A model generated the notes under the pieces. It saw only the letters and a list, made by a program, of their open reading frames with translations. It had not been told where the DNA came from and searched no databases. A stretch of DNA of 64,000 nucleotides. It comes from Citrobacter koseri ATCC BAA-895 (GTDB lineage: Bacteria; Pseudomonadota; Gammaproteobacteria; Enterobacterales; Enterobacteriaceae). The position numbers and the translations under genes were made by a program. Below are positions 35,434-43,600 of the stretch, piece by piece (positions within the stretch are counted from its first letter, which is position 1; each line of letters opens with the position of its first letter). Where the stretch lies: positions 248,001-312,000 of the forward strand of contig NC_009792.1 in NCBI RefSeq assembly GCF_000018045.1. Direction: 5' to 3'.

Positions 35434-36467
35434 TGAATAACCACGCGCTGTTCGGAATCAGAGGCTTTAATGATACCGATTTTCCAGGCGTTTTCACCTT
35501 TTGCTTTCAGCAGGGCGAGGGCGTTATCCACTTCCGCTTCCGGCAGGGCGATCACCATCCCGACGCCGCAGTTGAAGGTGCGATACATTTCATGCTGGCT
35601 GACGTTGCCTGCGGTTTGCAGCCAGTTGAAGACGGCTGGCCATTGCCAGGAAGATTCGTCAATCACCGCCTGGGTGTTATCCGGCAATACGCGAGGAATA
35701 TTTTCCCAGAAACCGCCGCCGGTCAGGTGGGCGATGGCGTGCACATCGACTTTTTCAATCAGTTCCAGAATGGACTTCACATAAATGCGGGTTGGCGCCA
35801 GCAGGTGATCGGCTAACGGTTTGCCTTCCAGCTCGGTGTTTTCCGGGTCGCAGCCGCTGACTTCAACGATCTTGCGTACCAGAGAATAGCCGTTGGAGTG
35901 CGGGCCGCTGGAGCCAAGGGCAATCAGCACATCGCCATCGGCCACTTTGGAACCGTCGATAATTTCTGATTTTTCCACCACGCCGACGCAGAAACCGGCG
36001 ACATCGTAATCTTCGCCATGATACATCCCTGGCATTTCAGCGGTTTCGCCGCCGACCAGCGCGCAGCCTGATTGCAGACAACCTTCGGCAATACCGTTGA
36101 TCACGCTGGCGGCAGTATCGACGTCCAGCTTGCCGGTCGCGTAGTAATCCAGGAAGAACAGCGGCTCCGCGCCCTGAACGACCAGATCGTTGACGCACAT
36201 CGCCACCAGGTCGATCCCGATGGTGTCGTGGCGTTTCAGATCCATCGCCAGACGCAGTTTTGTCCCTACGCCGTCAGTGCCGGAAACCAGTACAGGCTCA
36301 CGATATTTTTGCGGCAATGCGCACAGCGCGCCGAAGCCACCCAAACCACCCATGACTTCCGGGCGGCGAGTTTTCTTCACTACGCCTTTGATTCGATCAA
36401 CCAGAGCATTACCAGCGTCAATATCAACACCGGCATCTTTATAGCTAAGAGAGGTTTTGTCGGTCAC
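35430..36467 (-). CDS. purM: Phosphoribosylformylglycinamidine cyclo-ligase (AIR synthetase)
   Basis: This 345-residue ATP-dependent enzyme closes the imidazole ring to make AIR. It has N-terminal GTDGVGTKL and the GGETAEMPGMY segment typical of the PurM superfamily. Length equals E. coli PurM. It is first in purMN, with a PurR box 60 bases upstream. In E. coli its divergent neighbour is upp; here a beta-glucosidase gene lies between. Confidence 0.97.
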   Translation of the reverse strand: MTDKTSLSYKDAGVDIDAGNALVDRIKGVVKKTRRPEVMGGLGGFGALCALPQKYREPVLVSGTDGVGTKLRLAMDLKRHDTIGIDLVAMCVNDLVVQGAEPLFFLDYYATGKLDVDTAASVINGIAEGCLQSGCALVGGETAEMPGMYHGEDYDVAGFCVGVVEKSEIIDGSKVADGDVLIALGSSGPHSNGYSLVRKIVEVSGCDPENTELEGKPLADHLLAPTRIYVKSILELIEKVDVHAIAHLTGGGFWENIPRVLPDNTQAVIDESSWQWPAVFNWLQTAGNVSQHEMYRTFNCGVGMVIALPEAEVDNALALLKAKGENAWKIGIIKASDSEQRVVIQ

Positions 36468-36515
36468 TGCTTAGGTCCCCACGCGTTACTTGCGGTGAAA
36501 ATTAAATTCGGCGCA

Positions 36516-36544
36516 ATTCTAACAGGGAAAGCAAACGTTTGCGA
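36516..36544 (-). promoter_or_regulatory. purMN promoter and PurR operator
   Basis: AAGCAAACGTTTGCGA (36529-36544) matches the PurR palindrome ACGCAAACGTTTGCGT at 14 of 16 bases. On the minus strand a TAGAAT (36521-36516) is placed so that the operator covers the -35 region. Repression of purMN by PurR with hypoxanthine or guanine is established in enterics. Confidence 0.88.
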
Positions 36545-36626
36545 GCCTGCTCTGCATCCGTTTTTATCTGCCGAATTTTTCAGCGTTTTACCGTTGTGTA
36601 CCCATTTGTTTGAACTGCTCCACGAA

Positions 36627-36699
36627 AATGAAACCGGGTTCATTGCCGTGCTTGAAACCTGCGCCAGTTATGCACAGTATCGTACTGAAACCGGTTTCT
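36627..36699 (+). promoter_or_regulatory. Two AscG-like operators upstream of the beta-glucosidase gene
   Basis: TGAAACCGGGTTCA (36629-36642) and TGAAACCGGTTTCT (36686-36699) each match TGAAACCGGTTTCA at 13 of 14 bases; I recall that sequence as the AscG operator. Their centres are 57 bases apart. They sit between purM and a GH1 6-phospho-beta-glucosidase related to AscB. A LacI/GalR-family repressor responding to beta-glucosides is inferred; no such regulator is encoded in this window. Confidence 0.7.
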
Positions 36700-36759
36700 G
36701 TTTTGCTTCGGGTTGTCAGCGTAGCGGCGTTAACATTGCAATTACAATGAGGGAAACGT

Positions 36760-38190
36760 ATGTCTGGATTTAAAGCGAATTTCATGTGGGGCGGCGCCGT
36801 TGCCGCTCACCAGTTAGAAGGCGGCTGGCAGGAAGGCGGAAAGGGGATTAGCGTGGCGGATGTGATGACCGCCGGTGCGCATGGCGTTCCGCGGGAAATT
36901 ACCGACGGTGTGATCGCCGGGAAAAATTACCCTAACCATGAGGCTATCGATTTCTATCACCGCTACAAAGACGATATTAAGCTCTTTGCTGAGATGGGCT
37001 TTAAATGTTTTCGCACCTCTATCGCCTGGACGCGCATTTTCCCGCAAGGGGATGAATTACAGCCGAATGAAGCGGGTTTGCAGTTTTATGACGCCTTGTT
37101 TGATGAATGCCTGAAGTACGGTATTGAGCCGGTGATTACGCTGTCGCATTTTGAAATGCCTTACCATCTGGTCACGGAATATGGCGGCTGGCGTAACCGT
37201 AAGCTGATCGATTTCTTCGTGCGCTTCGCGAAAGTGGTATTTACCCGCTATCAGCACAAAGTGAAATACTGGATGACCTTCAATGAGATCAACAACCAGG
37301 CCAATTATCACGAAGATTTCGCGCCGTTCACCAACTCGGGGCTGAAATACCTGCCGGGCGAAGATCGTGAACCGGTGATGTATCAGGCGGCGCACTATGA
37401 GCTGGTCGCCAGCGCGCTGGCGGTGAAAGCGGCGCGGGAGATCAACCCGGCATTGCAGGTTGGCTGCATGATCGCCATGTGTCCGATCTATCCGCTGACC
37501 TGCGCGCCGGACGATATGATGATGGCGATGAACGCGATGCACCGTCGCTACTGGTTTACGGATGTGCATGTGCGCGGGAAATATCCGCAGCATATCCTCA
37601 ACTACTTTGCGCGTCGGGGCTTTGCGCTGGATATCACCGATGAAGATCGCGCGGCGCTGTTACAGGGCTGTGTGGACTATATCGGTTTCAGCTATTACAT
37701 GTCTTTTGCCACGAAAGCGACCGCAGATAACCCACAGCTCGATTACGACGAAACGAAAAGTCTGGTCTCCAATCCGTATGTGCAGAAGTCGGACTGGGGC
37801 TGGCAGATCGATCCTGTGGGGTTACGCTACTCGCTCAACTGGTTCTGGGATCACTACCAGCTACCGTTGTTTATTGTCGAGAACGGCTTTGGGGCGATAG
37901 ATATTCAGCAGGCAGATGGTTCCGTTGACGATCGGTACCGTATCGACTATCTCGCAGCGCACATTCGTGAAATGAAAAAAGCCGTTGTGGAAGATGGCGT
38001 TGATTTGATGGGCTACACCCCGTGGGGCTGCATTGATTTGGTGTCGGCGGGGACGGGCGAGATGAAAAAACGTTATGGCTTTATCTATGTCGATAAAAAT
38101 AATGACGGCAGCGGGACGTTAGCGCGCCATCCGAAGAAATCTTTTGCCTGGTATCAAAATGTGATTAAAAACAACGGAGAAAATATTTAA
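36760..38190 (+). CDS. 6-phospho-beta-glucosidase, GH1 family
   Basis: This 476-residue GH1 TIM-barrel enzyme resembles both BglA and AscB of E. coli. The acid/base Glu176 is in TFNEI and the nucleophile Glu374 in ENGFG. The C-terminal KKRYGFIYVD segment is typical of phospho-sugar-specific members. It should hydrolyse 6-phospho-beta-glucosides such as phosphorylated cellobiose, arbutin or salicin after PTS uptake. GAGGGAAACG precedes the ATG. No PTS gene is adjacent, so it relies on transporters elsewhere. It is inserted between purM and upp. Confidence 0.92.
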   Translation: MSGFKANFMWGGAVAAHQLEGGWQEGGKGISVADVMTAGAHGVPREITDGVIAGKNYPNHEAIDFYHRYKDDIKLFAEMGFKCFRTSIAWTRIFPQGDELQPNEAGLQFYDALFDECLKYGIEPVITLSHFEMPYHLVTEYGGWRNRKLIDFFVRFAKVVFTRYQHKVKYWMTFNEINNQANYHEDFAPFTNSGLKYLPGEDREPVMYQAAHYELVASALAVKAAREINPALQVGCMIAMCPIYPLTCAPDDMMMAMNAMHRRYWFTDVHVRGKYPQHILNYFARRGFALDITDEDRAALLQGCVDYIGFSYYMSFATKATADNPQLDYDETKSLVSNPYVQKSDWGWQIDPVGLRYSLNWFWDHYQLPLFIVENGFGAIDIQQADGSVDDRYRIDYLAAHIREMKKAVVEDGVDLMGYTPWGCIDLVSAGTGEMKKRYGFIYVDKNNDGSGTLARHPKKSFAWYQNVIKNNGENI

Positions 38191-38211
38191 GATTCAATAT
38201 GTTGTTATTCA

Positions 38212-38240
38212 GCCCCGCCATCTGTGCGGGGCGTGTTTTA
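38212..38240 (+). terminator. Terminator after the beta-glucosidase gene
   Basis: GCCCCGC (38212-38218) pairs with GCGGGGC (38226-38232) and is followed by GTGTTTTA. It separates the inserted gene from upp. Confidence 0.75.
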
Positions 38241-38296
38241 TACTCATTCTCCAGACGTATGTCACTTTGGTTGATCCATGTCAAGCATACGTTGTG

Positions 38297-38324
38297 TTGC
38301 GCCAGAGAGGAAAAGCGGTATAAT
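38297..38324 (+). promoter_or_regulatory. upp promoter
   Basis: TTGCGC (38297-38302), a 16-base spacer and a perfect TATAAT (38319-38324) are followed by a T-rich start region (ATTTTTTTTG). Such T runs near the start of enteric pyrimidine genes allow UTP-dependent reiterative transcription; that control is known for upp in E. coli and is inferred here. Confidence 0.7.
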
Positions 38325-38373
38325 CCGGCGATTTTTTTTGTGGTTGCCACTCGTCTGAGGAAAGGAGAAGAGT

Positions 38374-39000
38374 ATGAAGATCGTGGAAGTCAAACACCCA
38401 CTCGTCAAACACAAGCTGGGTCTGATGCGTGAAAACGACATTAGCACCAAACGCTTTCGTGAACTCGCCTCGGAAGTAGGCAGCCTGCTGACCTATGAAG
38501 CGACCGCAGACCTGGAAACCGAAACGGTAACCATCGACGGCTGGAATGGCCCGGTTGAAATCGAACAAATCAAAGGTAAAAAAATCACCGTGGTTCCTAT
38601 CCTGCGTGCCGGTCTGGGCATGATGGAAGGCGTCCTGGAGCATGTGCCGAGCGCGCGTATCAGCGTGGTGGGTATCTACCGTAACGAAGAAACGCTGGAG
38701 CCCGTTCCGTACTTCCAGAAACTGGTATCCAACATCGATGAGCGTATGGCGCTGGTGGTTGACCCGATGCTGGCAACCGGTGGTTCAATGATTGCGACGA
38801 TCGATCTGCTGAAAAATGCAGGCTGCCACAGCATTAAAGTGCTGGTGCTGGTTGCTGCGCCGGAAGGCATTGCGGCGCTGGAGAAAGCGCACCCGGATGT
38901 TGAGCTGTACACCGCATCGATTGATAAGGGACTTAACGAGCACGGATACATTATTCCGGGCCTCGGCGATGCCGGCGATAAGATCTTTGGTACGAAGTAA
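38374..39000 (+). CDS. upp: Uracil phosphoribosyltransferase
   Basis: This 208-residue salvage enzyme makes UMP from uracil and PRPP. The PRPP-binding loop is VDPMLATGGSM, and the C-terminal uracil-binding segment GYIIPGLGDAGD is intact. AGGAGAAG precedes the ATG. It is first in the upp-uraA operon, with a hairpin between the two genes. Confidence 0.97.
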   Translation: MKIVEVKHPLVKHKLGLMRENDISTKRFRELASEVGSLLTYEATADLETETVTIDGWNGPVEIEQIKGKKITVVPILRAGLGMMEGVLEHVPSARISVVGIYRNEETLEPVPYFQKLVSNIDERMALVVDPMLATGGSMIATIDLLKNAGCHSIKVLVLVAAPEGIAALEKAHPDVELYTASIDKGLNEHGYIIPGLGDAGDKIFGTK

Positions 39001-39017
39001 GTGAATGAATAATAAAG

Positions 39018-39045
39018 AGCCGACTTTAAGAGTCGGCTTTTTTTT
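39018..39045 (+). terminator. Terminator/attenuator between upp and uraA
   Basis: AGCCGACT (39018-39025) pairs with AGTCGGCT (39031-39038), followed by a run of T. It probably lowers uraA expression relative to upp. Confidence 0.85.
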
Positions 39046-39087
39046 GAATAAAACACCCATAACATACAACACTCAGAGGAAAACACT

Positions 39088-40377
39088 ATGACGCGCCGTG
39101 CTATCGGGGTAAGTGAAAGACCGCCGCTTTTACAGACAATCCCGCTTAGTTTGCAGCATTTGTTCGCCATGTTTGGCGCAACCGTGCTGGTGCCAGTCCT
39201 GTTTCATATTAACCCGGCTACCGTTCTGCTGTTTAACGGCATCGGTACGTTGCTGTATCTCTTTATTTGTAAAGGTAAAATCCCTGCATATTTAGGGTCG
39301 AGCTTTGCCTTTATTTCGCCGGTTCTGCTGCTGTTGCCGCTGGGGTATGAAGTGGCGCTGGGTGGTTTTATCATGTGCGGCGTGCTGTTCTGCCTGGTCT
39401 CTTTTATCGTGAAGAAAGCCGGAACCGGCTGGCTGGACGTGATGTTCCCGCCTGCGGCGATGGGCGCAATCGTTGCCGTTATCGGTCTGGAACTGGCGGG
39501 CGTGGCTGCGGGTATGGCCGGGTTGCTGCCTGCTGAAGGGCAATCCCCGGATACCAAAACCATTACCATCTCCCTTGTGACCCTGGCGGTGACGGTCTTT
39601 GGCTCCGTGCTGTTCCGGGGTTTCCTGGCCATTATCCCGATCCTGATCGGCGTGCTGGCAGGCTATGCGCTGTCATTTGCAATGGGAGTGGTGGATACCG
39701 CGCCAATTGCCGAAGCGCACTGGTTCGCGCTGCCGACGTTCTATACGCCGCGCTTTGAATGGTTTGCCATTCTGACAATCCTGCCAGCGGCGCTGGTGGT
39801 GATTGCCGAACACGTAGGCCACCTGGTCGTGACGGCGAACATCGTTAAAAAGGATCTGGTTCGTGACCCTGGCCTGCATCGTTCGATGTTTGCCAACGGG
39901 TTATCAACGATGATTTCCGGGTTCTTCGGTTCTACGCCGAACACCACCTACGGTGAAAACATCGGTGTTATGGCGATCACCCGCGTGTACAGCACCTGGG
40001 TTATCGGCGGCGCGGCGATTTTTGCCATTCTGCTCTCCTGCGTGGGTAAACTGGCCGCTGCGATTCAGATAATCCCTCTGCCGGTAATGGGCGGCGTATC
40101 GCTGCTGTTGTACGGCGTGATCGGCGCATCCGGTATTCGCGTATTGATTGAATCAAAAGTCGATTACAACAAAGCGCAGAACCTGATCCTGACCTCGGTG
40201 ATTTTGATCATCGGCGTCAGCGGCGCGAAAGTGCATATTGGCGCGGCTGAACTGAAAGGAATGGCGCTGGCGACCATTGTTGGGATCGGCCTGAGCCTGA
40301 TCTTCAAACTGATCAGCGTCCTGCGCCCGGAAGAAGTGGTGCTGGATGCGAAAGACGCGGATACGCCGCAGCAATAA
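39088..40377 (+). CDS. uraA: Uracil permease UraA
   Basis: This 429-residue uracil/proton symporter belongs to the nucleobase-cation symporter 2 (NAT) family with about 14 membrane segments. The family motif region GSTPNTTYGENIGVM and the proton-coupling AEHVGHL Glu are visible. Length equals E. coli UraA. It is operonic with upp. Confidence 0.97.
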   Translation: MTRRAIGVSERPPLLQTIPLSLQHLFAMFGATVLVPVLFHINPATVLLFNGIGTLLYLFICKGKIPAYLGSSFAFISPVLLLLPLGYEVALGGFIMCGVLFCLVSFIVKKAGTGWLDVMFPPAAMGAIVAVIGLELAGVAAGMAGLLPAEGQSPDTKTITISLVTLAVTVFGSVLFRGFLAIIPILIGVLAGYALSFAMGVVDTAPIAEAHWFALPTFYTPRFEWFAILTILPAALVVIAEHVGHLVVTANIVKKDLVRDPGLHRSMFANGLSTMISGFFGSTPNTTYGENIGVMAITRVYSTWVIGGAAIFAILLSCVGKLAAAIQIIPLPVMGGVSLLLYGVIGASGIRVLIESKVDYNKAQNLILTSVILIIGVSGAKVHIGAAELKGMALATIVGIGLSLIFKLISVLRPEEVVLDAKDADTPQQ

Positions 40378-40383
40378 TCCTGA

Positions 40384-40409
40384 AACCGGGCAGTGCTTGC
40401 TGCCCGGTT
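40384..40409 (+). terminator. Hairpin after uraA
   Basis: A perfect 10-bp stem AACCGGGCAG (40384-40393) with CTGCCCGGTT (40400-40409) and a 6-base loop is followed by no T run. It is likely an mRNA stability structure or weak terminator before hda. Confidence 0.55.
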
Positions 40410-40473
40410 CTATCGTGATGGAATTCTGTGGTAAACTCATCGCGATTTTATGGAATCCTGGATTGAGGTATCT

Positions 40474-41175
40474 CTGAACACTCCGGCACAGCTCTCTCTG
40501 CCACTTTATCTTCCTGACGACGAAACTTTCGCAAGTTTCTGGCCGGGGGATAACGCCTCTTTACTGGCTGCACTGCAAAACGTGCTGCGTCAGGAACATA
40601 GCGGATATATTTATCTCTGGTCGCGTGAAGGCGCGGGCCGTAGCCATCTGCTGCACGCGGCGTGTGCTGAACTGTCGCAACGCGGCGACGCGGTAGGCTA
40701 TGTGCCGCTGGATAAGCGCACCTGGTTTGTACCGGAAGTGCTTGACGGCATGGAGCATTTGTCGCTGGTGTGTATTGACAATATTGAATGTGTCGCCGGA
40801 GATGAACTGTGGGAAATGGCGATCTTTGATCTCTATAACCGCATCCTTGAGTCGGGAAAAACGCGCCTGCTGATCACCGGCGATCGTCCTCCACGTCAGC
40901 TAAAGCTGGGATTACCCGATCTGGCTTCTCGTCTGGACTGGGGGCAAATCTACAAGCTGCAACCGCTCTCTGATGAAGACAAACTCCAGGCGTTACAACT
41001 GCGCGCCAGACTGCGTGGGTTTGAACTGCCGGAAGATGTCGGGCGTTTTCTGTTGAAGCGGCTGGATCGCGAGATGCGTACGCTATTTATTACGCTGGAT
41101 CAGCTCGATCACGCCTCAATCACCGCACAGCGTAAACTCACCATTCCGTTCGTTAAAGAGATTCTGACGCTGTAA
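40474..41175 (+). CDS. hda: DnaA inactivator Hda, probable CTG start
   Basis: This 233-residue AAA+ protein binds the DNA clamp and stimulates ATP hydrolysis by DnaA (RIDA). The clamp-binding QLSLPL is near the N-terminus, the P-loop-like GAGRSH near residue 53, and the sensor region is near the C-terminus. I start at CTG 40474 because GAGG lies 6-9 bases upstream and the resulting length equals the E. coli protein, for which I recall a CUG start. The ATG at 40450 has no Shine-Dalgarno and would add eight residues. Confidence 0.9.
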   Translation: MNTPAQLSLPLYLPDDETFASFWPGDNASLLAALQNVLRQEHSGYIYLWSREGAGRSHLLHAACAELSQRGDAVGYVPLDKRTWFVPEVLDGMEHLSLVCIDNIECVAGDELWEMAIFDLYNRILESGKTRLLITGDRPPRQLKLGLPDLASRLDWGQIYKLQPLSDEDKLQALQLRARLRGFELPEDVGRFLLKRLDREMRTLFITLDQLDHASITAQRKLTIPFVKEILTL

Positions 41176-41183
41176 CGCTGTCG

Positions 41184-41208
41184 TTTTTGCCCGGTGGCCG
41201 GGCAAAAA
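41184..41208. terminator. Bidirectional terminator between hda and the M17 gene
   Basis: TTTTTGCCCGG (41184-41194) pairs perfectly with CCGGGCAAAAA (41198-41208) with a 3-base loop. It has a T run on both strands and serves both convergent transcripts. It marks the left edge of the accessory block. Confidence 0.9.
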
Positions 41209-41210
41209 AC

Positions 41211-42641
41211 TCAGGCAATATCTTCCAGTAAGTGCTCAACCAGCAGTGGAATCGGCCTGCCGGATGCGACGCTTCTGCCGTTTTCTCGCCATAGCGCCGT
41301 ACCGCTAATGTCCAGATGTGCCCACGGGATATCCGACGGGCAAAAATGATGCAGTAACCAGGCTGCGGAAGCGCTGATTGCCGCATTGTTCGTCGGCGTA
41401 TTACAGAGATCGGCTATGGCGCTTTCGGTCTGCTTTTTCAGTCGTGCATCCAGAGGTAAAGACCAGACTTCATCTCCGCTCTGCCGTCCTGCCTCTGTTA
41501 GCGCCTGTCTTAACGCATCGTCCTGAGTCATCAGCCCGCTGAGTTCGTAGCCAAGCGCTTTCACCACCGCACCGGTCAAGGTTGCCATGTCGATGATATA
41601 ACGGGCCTGCGGCTGTCGTTGGCTCGTCCATGCAATGGCGTCGGCCAGCACCAGCCGTCCTTCGGCGTCGGTGTTATTGATTTCCACTGTCATACCGTTG
41701 CAGGCGCGAGCAACGCTGCCAGGCTGCATTGCGTTCGGGCCGATCGCGTTTTCAGCCAGCGCCAGTACGCCCATTATGCGTACGGGCAGTTTTAACTCCG
41801 CAACCGTCAGGAGCAGTCCCAACACGTTGGCTGCGCCACACATGTCATATTTCATGGTGTACATACCCGCGCCCTCTTTCAACCACAGGCCACCGGTATC
41901 AAACGTTATCCCTTTACCTATATAGCAGCGTACCGGGCCGTCACTTATGCCGTTGTAATGAATGGCAAGCAAACGCGGTGGACAGGTCGCTCCTTTGCCA
42001 ACTGCATGGAGCAGTCCGAGGCCTTGTTCAACAATTTGTTGTTCATCAAGGACTTCACAGTGCAGCGCAGGAAAAGAGGCGCACAGGGTTTGTGCCTCAT
42101 TGACCACGAACTGCGGCGTACAGCAATCGGAGGGGGTATCCGCCAGCCGCCTTGCAGCGACCATGCCGTTGGCAATGGCCTGCTGCTGCCTGAACATTTT
42201 TTCACGTTTCTCGTATTGTTCTGGCTGGCAGAACGCGGTGATATGGCGGATGCGAGTGGCGGTGGCATCCGTTTTTTTCAATTGTAAATCATTGAGCGTA
42301 TACGCCTGATTGAACAGAAAACGCAGCAGCAGCGCCAGTACAGTGTCATTTATTTCGGTGACATCAATCAGCACATTTTCGCTGACTGGCGAGGCCAGCA
42401 GCGGTCGTATCGCATTGAGTAAACCTTCGGTCAGGCTGTCCTGCCAGAGCGCATCAGGCAACAGGGTAATTCGCGTAAAAGGCGCGCAGCCAAAGCGGGT
42501 ATCCGCTACTTTATCTTGCGCCAGTACGTGCATTTCCGCGAGCAGAGCGGAATCCCGCAATAACGAACAGCCAGGAGGTGCGATAAGATGGCCTTGTGGT
42601 TGAACCTCTGCTGGTGAGCAAATCAGTTGGTATGAAATCAT
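41211..42641 (-). CDS. M17 leucyl aminopeptidase, accessory paralogue
   Basis: This 476-residue enzyme of the PepA/PepB family has the active-site GKGITFDTGG with the metal-binding Lys and Asp, and the signature NTDAEGRLVLAD. It is only distantly similar to PepB at 489-1772. I start at the ATG at 42641 (MISYQL), preceded by GAGGAAG; it overlaps the stop of the upstream asparaginase-like gene as ATGA. It probably trims amino acids from peptides delivered by the neighbouring system. It is the last gene of a three-gene leftward operon that ends at a strong terminator. Confidence 0.9.
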   Translation of the reverse strand: MISYQLICSPAEVQPQGHLIAPPGCSLLRDSALLAEMHVLAQDKVADTRFGCAPFTRITLLPDALWQDSLTEGLLNAIRPLLASPVSENVLIDVTEINDTVLALLLRFLFNQAYTLNDLQLKKTDATATRIRHITAFCQPEQYEKREKMFRQQQAIANGMVAARRLADTPSDCCTPQFVVNEAQTLCASFPALHCEVLDEQQIVEQGLGLLHAVGKGATCPPRLLAIHYNGISDGPVRCYIGKGITFDTGGLWLKEGAGMYTMKYDMCGAANVLGLLLTVAELKLPVRIMGVLALAENAIGPNAMQPGSVARACNGMTVEINNTDAEGRLVLADAIAWTSQRQPQARYIIDMATLTGAVVKALGYELSGLMTQDDALRQALTEAGRQSGDEVWSLPLDARLKKQTESAIADLCNTPTNNAAISASAAWLLHHFCPSDIPWAHLDISGTALWRENGRSVASGRPIPLLVEHLLEDIA

Positions 42642-43597
42642 TTCTCTTCCTCGACTGGAGCACGTATCCGTGCGGCATAGTCTTGCATCCATTCTTCATC
42701 GACGGGGTGATAATGGGTCTTCTCGTGCTGGCGTTCGGCGCGAAATACGGTGAGCGGTTGGCGTGCGGTAGCGACAACGAACGAGAATGTTTTGATGTTA
42801 GTGGCTGCGCCAAACTCGCCTTTACGGTTCATGCAGACCACCGAGAGGTCGCCTGTGCGACCAAATCGCGACATCAATTTATCTTCCAGCTCAAACACGA
42901 CAGAATCAGCCGCTTGTTGCGGTGTCATCCCCTGCGCCATGCGACGAACAATTTCATAGCTGGCGCAGCCTTTCATCAGATCTTCACCGACGCCCGTTGC
43001 CGTCGCCGCGCCGACTTCACTGTCGCAATAGAAGCCGGAACCAATAACCGGAGAGTCGCCAATGCGGCCGCGTTTTTTCATAAACAGGCCGCTGGTGGAG
43101 GTGGCAACGCTCATCGACCCCAGTTTATCCAGACCAATAATGCCGACCGTATCGTGGCCGTTATATGGACTTAAGCCTTTATCCAGCGTCTCCCGGCAGC
43201 GTTTTTGATAGTGCTGGATGGCTCTGTCGGTGAGCATGGTTTTATCCGCAAACCCCTGGCTCAGTGCCCATTCACGCGCACCCTGGCCAACCAGCAGACA
43301 GTTATAGCGCTGGCGGCTTAACGCATGTGCGACGCGCACCGGGTTGGCAATATCCACCAGATTCCCGACCGCCCCAAACGCCAGGGTATCGCCGTCCATA
43401 TAGGCGGCATCCAGTTCGACCTCGCCATTTTCAGTAGGCAGTCCGCCATAGCCCACGGATTTATAAAACGGAAAGTCCTCAACGGTTGCGACGGCGTCTA
43501 CCACCGCCATTGCGACCGGGTTTCCCGCAGCCAGTGCAGACGCGGATTCCGCCACACCTTCAAGCGCCATTCGCCAGGTTGCGATAATTCCCCACAT
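42638..43597 (-). CDS. Glycosylasparaginase-like Ntn hydrolase
   Basis: This 319-residue protein of the N4-(beta-N-acetylglucosaminyl)-L-asparaginase family is made as a precursor that cleaves itself before a Thr. The NGHDTVG motif gives Thr150 as the predicted new N-terminus and nucleophile. STSG (167-170) and GRIGDSP (177-183) are the family's conserved substrate pocket segments. No signal peptide is seen, so it acts in the cytoplasm. Substrate is probably a glycosyl- or other N4-substituted asparagine, although plain beta-aspartyl peptides are possible. GGAGTAAACC precedes the ATG, three bases from the PTS gene. Confidence 0.85.
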   Translation of the reverse strand: MWGIIATWRMALEGVAESASALAAGNPVAMAVVDAVATVEDFPFYKSVGYGGLPTENGEVELDAAYMDGDTLAFGAVGNLVDIANPVRVAHALSRQRYNCLLVGQGAREWALSQGFADKTMLTDRAIQHYQKRCRETLDKGLSPYNGHDTVGIIGLDKLGSMSVATSTSGLFMKKRGRIGDSPVIGSGFYCDSEVGAATATGVGEDLMKGCASYEIVRRMAQGMTPQQAADSVVFELEDKLMSRFGRTGDLSVVCMNRKGEFGAATNIKTFSFVVATARQPLTVFRAERQHEKTHYHPVDEEWMQDYAARIRAPVEEEK

Positions 43598-43600
43598 GGT

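Noticed and set aside
40450..40473. ATG at 40450 as the hda start
   Set aside because: No Shine-Dalgarno, and the added residues are not in the E. coli protein; CTG at 40474 fits better.
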